Shown here: positions 34,801-64,000 of the stretch, in pieces
Numbering within the stretch: the first letter of the stretch is position 1
Layout of the letters: each line of letters starts with the position of its first letter
Assembly: GCF_014356525.2 (NCBI RefSeq)
Contig: NC_052511.1
Location: 14,245,942-14,309,941, forward strand
DNA: 64,000 nt
Direction: 5' to 3'
Source of the DNA: Nilaparvata lugens
Lineage: Eukaryota > Arthropoda > Insecta > Hemiptera > Delphacidae
Position numbers and translations under genes: made by a program
Notes under the pieces: generated by a model
The model's database searches: none
The model's input: the letters and a program-made list of their open reading frames with translations, nothing else
Told to the model about the DNA's origin: nothing

Positions 34801-37522
34801 TCTCTTGAAGCGTACTAGATTACCATAGAGAAAAGATAGGCCAGATAGACAGATGGAAATTAATTGGAATTTCCGTTATATTCAGCCTAGATATCTTACC
34901 ATATCTTCTTATGCTACCTTTTCGCTATGATTGAACATTATTGGTTACTGCTGATCATTTGTAATATGAAACTATTTTATTGACCGAACGCAGTGAGGTT
35001 TATGTTTTAACTCGGATTTTCTTTCGTCTGTCTGTATATACGGTATGTAATGCATTTACGGCCAAACGCTTTGATAGAACTCTATGAGATTTGGCAGGAA
35101 TATTCCTTTTTTAACCGGGCGTCGATGTAAACATAAGGTTTTTTTTGAAATTTTGCATTTCAAGGGTAATAATAAATTATGAAATGAGAAGAAATTTCCT
35201 CCATACTCCGATATCACTATATGTCTATATCTACTCTGAAGATAGGATTAATCAGACTATAGAATTATTCATAATCAACTGACAAGTGGATTATTCATTG
35301 AATGCACTACACAGATGTCTGGAGAAGCCGTTGAACAGATGACACCAGATACTTGTGGATGAGAAAACTGCGTGAGGTCTACTGTTCACAGAACTACTAG
35401 TTTTGTGATTTTTTATTTGCTTTTTATCGATATTTTTATTTTTTTCAGAGACGACCATCATTTGTATTTGCGTGGGTTGTCGCCCAGGTGATTGCAGTAT
35501 CTTTCGCAATCTTTGTCGTGATTGGTTTGCTTATCTTTGATGGGTACATTGGAGTCTTCCCATATTACACTCTCAAAGCTGTTATTGCAATAGGTAAGTG
35601 GGGAAAAATAAGTTATCCTCCTCTTAATAATCTTGAAAAATTTGGAAGTGCTCATTGCTATAAACTGTTGAATTACCGTATACCAATGCACAATGCTGCA
35701 GACTCCTGATTAGTCTTATACTGCGTTTTATGACAGACAGCCAAACACCATCTCCATAGAAAAATTCAGTTTAATCTATCAGCATTGATTGAAGCGAGGT
35801 ATATACTTACAGTTCAAAGTAATTCACACTACTCTGCAATGGAGTAGCCTAATCTATTTTACCACAACAAAAGCCTCTACATGCTCTTGCCAAGGTCTAT
35901 AAATAATACCGGTATGACACAATCCCGTGATGCATTGCAAAATCGCCATTTTATGGGGTTCTAGTTCAACTGAGAAATTTATCAGCTGTTATCATTATCG
36001 ATTGAACAACATGATGTGTTATTTTGTTATATTGTTCAAGGAATATATTGCTTGGCTTTGAATATTGTAAAATAAATTCTTCCTACAGAATAATAATATT
36101 TAGATTCCAACTAGGAACTGAATTAGTAATTTTTAGATTGGGAACTTCAAACTCTTTTTGAGGTTAGCGTTTTGTCCCAATGCCTTATGAATCATAACAA
36201 GTTACAAGAATAAGAAAAATTTTTAATAATAAAAAAATGAATAATATTATTGAACCATTTATTATTGAAGTTTCATTATAAAAAATCGAAAACCTTAATT
36301 TACATATTATGTCAACCAGAATATTGTTTTTAAAAAGCATAATGCATGATTTTGTTATGAGCAGATTGGAATATTTCAAATGTACTGCCGTAAGGACCCC
36401 ACATAATGGCCGCTCCATAAGGAAAACGAGTGTCATTACCTGTATTTATAGACCTTGGTTCTTGCTTCACGAGACGAGACTGGAATCAATCAATCAATCA
36501 ATTTTATTGAAAATATATTTTTACATTGTTGGGTCCTGCTAAAGCCGTGGGTTTTCCAGCAGATGCCATATCAAAACAAAATATTATTCACAACGTTAAA
36601 TTAAAATGAAGTATAAATAAAATAAAATTGGCTTATTTATCGTGAATCAAGAGTAATATACAAGAAATGAAATAAAATAATTACAATCATAATGAGAAAT
36701 CATGAGAAACATAATAATTATAAATAGAGTTAATAAATAACATTATTATAAGCATGATAAATAAGGAGTTAATTGAAGAAATGAAGGAGGAAATATTTTA
36801 TACAATATTAATCATTACTAAATTATTAGTCGTTCAGGCTGGCAGCAGTGACTTTACAACAGGTATAATAATTTGAAACCAGCAGAATAGGCTAATTGAA
36901 AAAGAAAAAAGTTCATCGAACGCTGGCCTATTAGGAATAATAATTTAATAATTCAAATAATGATAATCAATATTAATTGTTCATTTCAGAGTTCTATTAT
37001 CACTGAATTCTATTCTCATTTTGATTTTACTGAATTGAAATCAAGTTGGAATTCTTTATTACATTCGTTTTTGATTAGTCTCTTATGCTTGCAGGTAGTT
37101 TGTTGAAAAGGAAAGGTAGTATGTAGAACAGAGATCTTTTCCATAAAAATATTATTAAATCGGGGAATTTTGTATATTATTGGTGACCAGGAATTATAAT
37201 GGGCAGGAGGAGCTAAACATCTATAATGGAAATTATTTTTGAAAAATACTATTATTTTACTGTTTTCAAACTAATCTCAAAGTAAAATTACTTGTGAAAA
37301 AATTAATTTCAGATTATGATAGTTGATGAATTGTTGCATCTTGTTGAATTATTCTGTTCATTAAATTTTTATGTGTTTTATTATTGGCAAATAAATTTAA
37401 TTTAAATTAATGATTGAAATCTTGTAATTTTTACAGTGGTCACTATCTACTCCATCCTCGTTGTCAACAGTCATCATACCAATATGAAATCAGAATCAAC
37501 TTTTCTGGCAAATACGATTTAA
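31692..37522 (+). CDS. Four-pass membrane protein gene, four coding exons, complete
   Basis: Coding exons 31692-31809, 33856-33962, 35449-35593 and 37437-37522 join in phase (1, 0, 1) with GTGAGT, GTGAGT and GTAAGT donors and T-rich AG acceptors, giving 456 bases and 151 residues. Four hydrophobic segments lie at about residues 10-25, 47-73, 80-104 and 113-133. A short acidic/lysine loop (EEMKPDAGESEKQKE) follows the first, and the C-terminal tail is short and polar. Layout and size resemble insect DUF4728/pasiflora-like tetraspan proteins, some of which act in septate junctions, but the family match is from memory. The start is the first ATG after in-frame noncoding sequence; an upstream untranslated exon is possible. 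ATTAAA at about 37699 and AATAAA near 38073 are candidate polyadenylation signals. The introns carry LINE and MITE debris. Confidence 0.72.
32575..32830 (-). mobile_element. LINE C-terminal remnant
   Basis: On the minus strand it reads WYGHVERREDDYVGEN and, after a one-base frame change, RGRPRKKWENN and KGLTPNEAHDRDPGND with a stop. These are the usual post-RT motifs of RTE-type elements. Confidence 0.75.
33575..33770 (-). mobile_element. LINE C-terminal remnant
   Basis: On the minus strand it reads RNEDIRQELGAFNMNEK followed by WREHANRMPAERI, the region after the RT palm in RTE-like LINEs. It may belong to the same insertion as 32575-32830, but in that case the pieces are not in the expected spacing. 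Confidence 0.65.
33856..33962 (+). CDS. Tetraspan gene, coding exon 2
   Basis: 107 bp after TTTTTTTCAG. Two bases complete an isoleucine codon, then 35 codons cover the second membrane segment, ending in MLIGIYK before GTGAGT. Confidence 0.72.
34195..34782. mobile_element. Fold-back MITE in tetraspan intron 2
   Basis: Long inverted arms, ends TTAAGGCTGTTCGGTGAAC and the complement of GTGTACCAAACAGTCTTA. The shared inner segments are TGAGAAAAAGTGG, AATAAGCGAGTTATGGGTTG and TTTCTTTCCAGATCATAAAC. A TTAA-like duplication is possible but not certain. Confidence 0.82.
34980..35345 (-). repeat. Dispersed repeat, inverted copy
   Basis: Inverted copy of 12390-12700 and 12905-13205, extended at its far end by a segment also found inverted at 1-100 (AGATGTCTGGAGAAGCC). 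Confidence 0.7.
35449..35593 (+). CDS. Tetraspan gene, coding exon 3
   Basis: 145 bp after TTTTTTCAG, starting RRPSFVFAWVVAQ. It holds the third membrane segment, a short loop (DGYIGVFPYYT) and the start of the fourth. Donor ATAG/GTAAGT. Confidence 0.75.
35594..37436. other. Tetraspan intron 3 with a LINE 3' end
   Basis: At about 36480-36600 on the minus strand is a LINE-like 3' end: CAATAAAATTGATTGATTGA preceded by GGAAAACCCACGGCTTTAGC. The rest is AT-rich with nothing recognised. Confidence 0.5.
37437..37522 (+). CDS. Tetraspan gene, coding exon 4
   Basis: After TTTTTACAG it completes the fourth membrane segment (TIYSILVVN) and the polar tail, ending at TAA 37520-37522. The paralogous exon at 5650 has CAA at the stop position and continues further. 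Confidence 0.72.
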
Positions 37523-40500
37523 TTATTGAAAAGAAGCAATCAACATTGGACATTGGAGTACCTAGTTAATAAGAATCAGTAGTAGCATTCAACATTGGGG
37601 TAGTTAATAAGAACCAGTACTTATAAGACTCAGTAAACTTAATGGAGTTTCAATAATATTGTATTTTGTCGATTATAGTAGTTATTCTTTGTCTTTATTA
37701 AATTTTATAATGTAGTCTAAAATTGAATTTTCATTACCGTACAACATGATTTATGTGATTGGTTTGGGGAAACCAGCTCTAAAGACAATCTTGTCACACA
37801 ACTCACAATATTTTCACTCTTATTTGTTGTACAAGTTCCAACAGTTTACTCTTATCAACAAAATTATAATTTCCCTAATTATAGAATAGAATACAAATAG
37901 TGTAAGTTAGATTAGGTCATTTTAAAAGCAAGAGTTCAATGATCATGTAGAACAAATATGGTAGATTAGTTGACATTACTCTAGATGTAAGGATGAATTC
38001 TTTGAAAAGGAAATTGTATAAGATAAGAAGGCCAAATCAATATTCGTAATATTCTTAATAAGACTGTGTATCAATAAATAAATTTAAGAGGTTCCGTTGA
38101 ATTCAGTTTCAACTATCTGGATAAATTGAACATATTATTTCCTATGTAGGCTATAGTAGTTACTTAGTATTGAGCTCATTTTTAAAAGTCAAAAAGGGAC
38201 TAAATAGTACGGTATGACTAACTTAGCTGGAAATTTATTTAGATATTTTATACGAATGACACTTTTAGATGAAAGCTTTATTACGGTATGACTAACTGCT
38301 GGAAACTTATTCCATCAAATTCATGAGGATATTTTTATATGAACTGCACTTTCAGATGTAAGCTTATTCTTGTATAGAAATCTGCTTCAATTGAATAAAT
38401 TTATTGGCCTATTTAATTTCATATAATATTGTTATAAGTCTCAGATTTATTTGAATAACCTATTCACATTAAATATCTAACATAGAATTTATAAAATTTC
38501 CCTATTAATCAATTTTCTACCATTAATCATAGATTCATCAATCATCAGGGATAACGTAATACATACTTAAGATGGACATAATTCTTTGCTTTAATCTAGC
38601 CTGTATGTATACATACTTCAATGAATAATCTATAAATTAAAAATCAAAGTCCCCTGTTTTAATTTTTAAAAAAGAGTCCAATTAAAAGTTTCAAAAGGGT
38701 ACTTCGATTTTTAATTTTTAGATGAATAAGAGTAGCCCTTACCAAAAGGTTAATATCTGTAACAAATTAAAATCATTGATAAATATATGAGAGTAGTGAT
38801 ATACCGTAGCAGAAATTTATTGAGTTGATATCATTATCGATATTCTTAGGAAATATGGATTCTTATTATAAAACTCATTAAATATGGATTCACACATCAA
38901 TTCAATAATACAATACAATTTAATATAATACAATTTTCATATTGCTCACTCTACGATATCCAAATCATGGTTGATGTATATCACATGACCTATCTAGAAA
39001 TATTGAATATTCAATAATAGCATTTTGTGAAATTCAATATTTATTTATTCATTGACAATCACAAATCATTATCACAATATAATATGACTTTGAGAAGACA
39101 ACAGGCACAATTAATTGGAAACAAGTTTATTGCTAATGAGTTCAATTTCCTGACCAGTATTAAGGATTGAAATCAATGAAGAACATATTTTTTCAAATGC
39201 ATTTATTAGAAAAGTATTATAACACAAAAATTGGTTTATACAATTTATTATTATCCAACTACAAATAATAATATCACTTACTTCTAGTTCAGAAGGCACA
39301 TGTATAGTCTGAATTCGCTTCTCATACGTGTACAAAATACATTCATATGATATTTTCAATTTTTACATGAAACAATAATTTATCACACATTCCTTATTAT
39401 TTTTTCTTATTTACACAATACATCCTCAATCAAACCCACAATCCTTGGGCTCCATATAACATTCTCTCATTCTATTTACAACTAAGGATTTTATGTGAAT
39501 TTTGTTCATTAGAAGCGTTTACTTTCCTGTACTCTGCAATAATAGATACAATCATGTAATATTTACATACCTTAACGAGTACCTAGTAAAAATGGGAATA
39601 TTGAGCTATTTTTGGGCAAAAATTATGCTATAAATAAATTCATTTTGATTGGTATAATGAGTAGAACCTATTATTAATTTAGTGATATCAATCCAATTTT
39701 CAAAACGAATTTCTGAAGGAATTTGTATGCTTTGATACATAAATAAAAAAATCCAGTAATAATTATCTGGTGAATTGCGTTCGTCAATAATATAAAATTG
39801 TGCATCAAATAACAATTTTTTCGCTGATTCAAATGTATTCCAATATTTGCTCTATTTATTGATTTCTCTAGTGAGAAATTATATGGACGAACTGCATTAT
39901 ACCTCCCTGTCTTTTCATAATCCTACTGTTGTTTAAAGAATATACATTTCCTAATATGACACGTTATGGCTAGTTACAGAATTATTACTTAACTTACAGG
40001 TGATGGCATTCTTATTTTTTTCAGATTGTAGAATTTACACTCAAATATGGAAAACATCACATCATTCCTTGTAATTGATAGTAATAAAAAACGAATAATT
40101 AATTATTAATCACACCACATCACTTCCGATTGTTCTACAACAATTTCTGTTTTGCAAGGTGATGAATTCCAAGGTGAATTCCAAATGAAATACCACTTGA
40201 AGAAATGAGGTAGACAAACTTGATGTATTTCATTTCGATTTTCCTCTGTTTCACTATTGAGTGTAAGTCTACTAAAATGAAAAGCTTCATGTCTAATACT
40301 GCAGAGATAGTTTTCCACTTTTTCTAAATGGGTGTCACTGAATTTCAATTTAGAGCATCAATTTTCATGTCAGCTATGTTTTATCCATCCTCCCAATAAA
40401 TATAATATGACTCCCTCATCACTAATTTGAAGATAAATGCATGATAATAAACTAGGTGTTTTGTTATTCATCTCTTAGATTTTGATTTTTCAACATCAAA

Positions 40501-41008
40501 GCGTTCCATGCACAGTACATTTGATTTGAACTTGAATTTAGTAATCATTTCTTGGAGATTATCCTCTCGAATCATTATTCCATTATTCTCACGGTGATTT
40601 AAAGGTAATTTGACTAGAGAAACATCATGTTAAGCTCCACTGGATTGATTGGACGTATCAATAGATAACAGAATCCTTAATCCTTGTTTGTAATACTTTA
40701 CCTGTGACTAAATTATCTTTAGGCTATTCAAGAGATATTTCAGACAAAGTAGCCTAATATTATGCTTGTAAAGTTTCATTCAACAAAATATGAATCTTGA
40801 ACTAATATTGATTTGTTCTACACCACTATTGTATTCCTTCTCAAATTAAAAAAAAAATGTGAATAATAAATCTTTTGTAAAAAAGTAGCCTCTTATAGAA
40901 AAAGTTTTGAGAATTTTTAAGTTCAAATTCAACTGTAGGTGGGATGGCACGCTTCAAATCACCACTAAGTGAGCCAAAAGTGCACATTGTCTGCAGTTTT
41001 GATGGTTA
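37523..41008. other. Intergenic stretch between convergent genes
   Basis: Holds the 3' end of the tetraspan transcript, one MITE (38632-38724) and, on the minus strand at about 39100-40760, several 65-85-codon open stretches broken by stops and frame changes. The open stretches look protein-like but no family is recognised, and chance is possible in AT-rich DNA. Confidence 0.4.
38632..38724. mobile_element. Short fold-back MITE, AGTACCC family
   Basis: Arms AAATTAAAAATCAAAGTCCCC and the complement of GGGTACTTCGATTTTTAATTT; the smallest of the four copies. Confidence 0.7.
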
Positions 41009-41014
41009 TTTATT
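41009..41014 (-). terminator. Candidate polyadenylation signal of the yellow-family gene
   Basis: AATAAA on the minus strand, about 180 bp beyond the stop codon at 41194. No nearer canonical signal was seen. Confidence 0.45.
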
Positions 41015-41193
41015 CGTGATTGACAACTCTATTCCCATATCCAATTTTCTTCAGTTTTTTTATATGCAATTGATTTGAGAACCTGCGATTTTTATGGGAA
41101 GAGTCCTTCTATTATTCAGAAGAGTGAGTTTCTCCAGCAGACAATTTGAACTTTTGGGTCACATACTTAATACGGAATTTGTTTTAATCGAAT

Positions 41194-61096
<19,903 letters not shown>

Positions 61097-61104
61097 CGTT
61101 GGAT

Positions 61105-61620
61105 CTGTTGATGAGAGAAATAACTGTATTAGACTTGATGTCAAACTATATTAACTACTAGATATAACGACTTTAGAAACATAACTGATATAATCTATTT
61201 ATTCATTTGTTGTATTTTATTACATTCTAATCTATTCTATTTTATTTTATCTTATTCTATTTATTTATTTACGATACAGATGACACTGATGTTATAACAT
61301 TGGTAGATGAAATAATAAGTAGATCCTAGTGCTGTATTGGATGTGAATCACTTTATTATATTAATATACTGTATTGAACTTGATAATGAGAGTTATCCTT
61401 GCAAAATGAATACAGTAGAATTATAAAATGTGAATATGACGACTACCAGCCCTGTGTTGTGCCGCTTGTGGTATTACATAAATTATCAACCCTAGAAAGC
61501 TAATCTTTTGTGAAAATTACGATCACTCTTTGTGTTTCGAACGACACTCCCTCTGCCTGTAAGATAATTTGGACTTCAAAATCTGGACCATCAATATTTC
61601 GAATTTATTAAACTTAATCC
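61105..61620. other. Intron or 5' region upstream of the yellow-family first coding exon
   Basis: Begins with the polypyrimidine acceptor. AT-rich, with no promoter or untranslated exon identified. Confidence 0.4.
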
Positions 61621-61624
61621 ACAC

Positions 61625-61764
61625 ATTAAGATAAAGAAAGGAAAAAAGATGTTGTCGAATTCCACTATAACATTTTTATTCACCAAAACTAGTTTTCGTT
61701 GCCTATGGCAACTAAATGTTATAGTGGAATTCGACAACATCTTTTTTCCTTTCTTTATCTTAAT
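61625..61764. repeat. Perfect 49-bp inverted repeat
   Basis: Arms 61625-61673 and 61716-61764 are exact complements (ATTAAGATAAAGAAAGGAAA ... ATTCCACTATAACAT), with a 42-bp loop that itself contains the palindrome TTGCCTATGGCAA. Identical arms imply recent origin. Confidence 0.9.
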
Positions 61765-61805
61765 ATGGAGAAGTTCCACAATATCTCTGATAAAAGTGTT
61801 AAATT

Positions 61806-61972
61806 TAATCCACACACATCGATTTTTGTTCTTACGATATTTTGCCGTTCTTATGAATTCTATCATATTAAATGGAACTTGACAAACATCATCTGTTTTA
61901 TCTAATAGAATTTATAAAGACAGAAAAATATCGTACGAACAAAAATCGATGTGTGTGTAGCTAGCCTAGGGC
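61806..61972. mobile_element. Fold-back MITE, CACACACATC family
   Basis: Ends CACACACATCGATTTTTGTT and its complement; the inner TTGACAAAC is shared with 19449-19623. Confidence 0.82.
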
Positions 61973-63650
61973 CCTATTTTCCATCTATGCTACGCTAATC
62001 AAAGATCACATAAAGATATAGTCTCATTTATTATAATGTGTTTTATTCCGGGTTTAAACGAACGGCTGATTTATCTCCATTTAAAACGAGATGGTGCTTA
62101 CGGGCCTAAGTAAGGATTGAGATTTCTTCATGTTTTAATTTTGACTCCTCAGGACTACGTAGCCTCTTCTCTGCATTTCCTCCTATACTGCAGTACTGTA
62201 CTAGTAAACCTAATAAAAGGAATTCTGGATGTATGATGTCCTCTTTGGTAGGAGTAATCCTGAAATCCATGTATAGAATAAAAAAAAACCTAAAATCCAT
62301 GTATAGGTGACCATCGAAAACCTAGAAGTTAGTTGAAAAGTAGAAGTATCACCAGTGTAGAAAATATGGATTCTCTCTTACTCGAATGAAATATTGGTTT
62401 ACCTACTGCTAACTGCTAACAAAGAATATAAGGTAAAGAGAAAGCTATATGATATGAAGAATAAAGTTAATGTTTTCACTGAACTATAAGAAATAACAAT
62501 AATTATATAGCCTAGTATCTACAATTCAGTACGTCTCGTAGAATGTGTTCCATAACTGTATTGTGTAGTTTCATTGAGTTTCTAAATTCAGTTAGAAGAA
62601 ATACTTTATTCACTGTTTTCTGTTATTGTTCATTGAGATATTACCGATAACAAAAGTACAAAACACTTTTATTGAATGATCGTGTAGTGTCACACGTGTG
62701 ATATGTGCCAATGACATTGTCTAAATTACTCTACCATCAATTTCGTGAGGAATTAGCAGACCTTCGCAATCCGCTCCACATTTCGATAAGATCTTTGCCG
62801 AGCAATCGGTTGATATCTGATGCACGATCTTGTCTTTTATTACATCGCAATTGTTATTATTATTATTGTAGAATGTTGTTTGGCCACTCAGTAAATAAAA
62901 GCGTGGCTAAAGGTATGAACTAATTTCGTTCGTTTACAGGTGTGTCAAATCATTATACATTATTATAACTTTGTAGGTCCGCCTGTTACTACGTTTCTGT
63001 ACTATTCATGTCTTAATAATTCGGTTTCAGAAAGATAGCTGCCTCCATGTTTATAATACTAATTTATTAATTACTAATGTTAATAAGAAATTGGGGTTCA
63101 AAAAATGCTCACAGTAGAATTGCTGTTATGAAGATGTGATCCGAGAGCAAAGGTAATTTATAACTTGTTTGAATTATAGGTTAATAATCCAGCAGACCTT
63201 TCAATATAGGAAGAAATCCCAACGAAACCAATCAGTGAGAGAATTCTCCCGAATTTATGATCATCATGACTCTGTGTTGATCTTGAATGCATCGAATGGA
63301 CATCAGCATCATAAATCAGTAATAATAACGATTCAATCAATTCAATGGGTGGATGATAGGATGGTTTATGGATAGAATCGATTGAAAAAATATGTAAAAA
63401 GAGAAAAAAATGATTGAATCATAGATCAATGGAAAACGAGAACAATGACGAATCAACATCCTTACTAATTCCAGAATAAGGTATACTGAAAAAATTCTGG
63501 AAAGAAAGTTGGGTGACCTTTCCAGGTACAAAAACCTGTCAAACTAATTCAGCTGGAATGTTATGTAAAATAGATTGTTTGTACTTTCAATAAATGAAAT
63601 GTTGTGACAACCTTTTACCTATATGGCAATTGTGAATGAGAACAATAATG
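61973..63650. other. Noncoding stretch
   Basis: AT-rich with no exon supported on either strand. Short open frames of 60-70 codons show no domains. Confidence 0.4.
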
Positions 63651-63658
63651 AGACATAC

Positions 63659-63708
63659 TTATACGGGAGGCATGCTCCAGTGAGCAAGACCCGATCCTGT
63701 AGGATTGT
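63659..63708 (-). other. Possible small exon
   Basis: A very strong acceptor (about 50 bases of pyrimidines ending TTTCTCTCTTCAG at 63709) is followed by 50 bp and a donor AA/GTATGT (alternative CCC/GTATAA). Two frames are open across it. It could be an untranslated exon of the yellow-family gene, about 2.5 kb upstream of its first coding exon, or an exon of a neighbouring gene. Confidence 0.35.
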
Positions 63709-64000
63709 CTGAAGAGAGAAAGATATAGAAAGAAAAAGAGAGAAAGAGATGTGAGAGTGAAGTAAAAGTTCACGTTTGAATGAGATACGGAGCACACGTC
63801 ATGTGACTTTGAAGCTCTCTTTTCGGAAATGCTCAGACATACTTCTCTCTTCTTTTGTGCAGCTTCCGTTCAAATCTTTACCATCTCAAATGGTATCATG
63901 TCTATTATGTCACCTTGCAGAATGCCGAGTCTGTGACTTTGTTACCGAATCAGTCAGACTCCAATGAAGAACAATGTAACCCAGAATCAAAAGTAGACTA
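63709..64000. other. Right edge
   Basis: Pyrimidine tract of the putative acceptor on the minus strand, then sequence with no recognised feature. Confidence 0.35.

Overview
The window is insect nuclear DNA: AT-rich and intron-rich, packed with transposon debris, with spliced exons carrying ordinary GT/AG borders. A yellow/major-royal-jelly-protein gene, a DUF4806-type gene and the mix of hAT, Penelope-like, RTE-like, L2/CR1-like and tRNA-derived SINE sequence fit a hemipteran. A planthopper-like genome is my best guess, but no species-diagnostic gene was identified.

Layout. Positions 1-3400 hold the minus-strand exons of a DUF4806-type gene that runs off the left edge; its last visible exon has a probable 2-bp frameshift. 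Positions 3.8-31 kb are mostly repeats: LINE 3' ends, two tRNA-like SINE families, many fold-back MITEs, tandem repeats and two hAT elements with exact 8-bp target duplications (22837-25232 and 26283-29162). The second hAT carries a roughly 1.4-kb hairpin. An orphan last exon at 5650 is a paralogue of the last exon of the gene at 31692-37522. That plus-strand gene has four coding exons and encodes a 151-residue four-pass membrane protein. A few possible untranslated exons (ending at 8580 and 22119) and an uncertain two-exon transcript (to 30341) lie between.

Positions 41.2-61.1 kb are spanned by a complete minus-strand yellow-family gene: five coding exons, 421 residues, a signal peptide, and GC-rich exons in AT-rich DNA. 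An intronless same-strand gene (DUF4485-like, 174 residues) is nested in its third coding-region intron. The end of its second coding exon, with the splice donor, is repeated in tandem in the next intron. The 14-kb first coding-region intron holds an L2/CR1-like reverse transcriptase fragment, a 180-bp tandem array, long CA and TTA arrays, and a Penelope-like GIY-YIG domain split by an 879-bp TIR element with a 9-bp target duplication. The right end (61.1-64 kb) holds fold-backs and a possible upstream exon on the minus strand.

No rRNA, genuine tRNA gene, CRISPR array or bacterial-type operon was seen. The host genes are independent loci and share no evident pathway.
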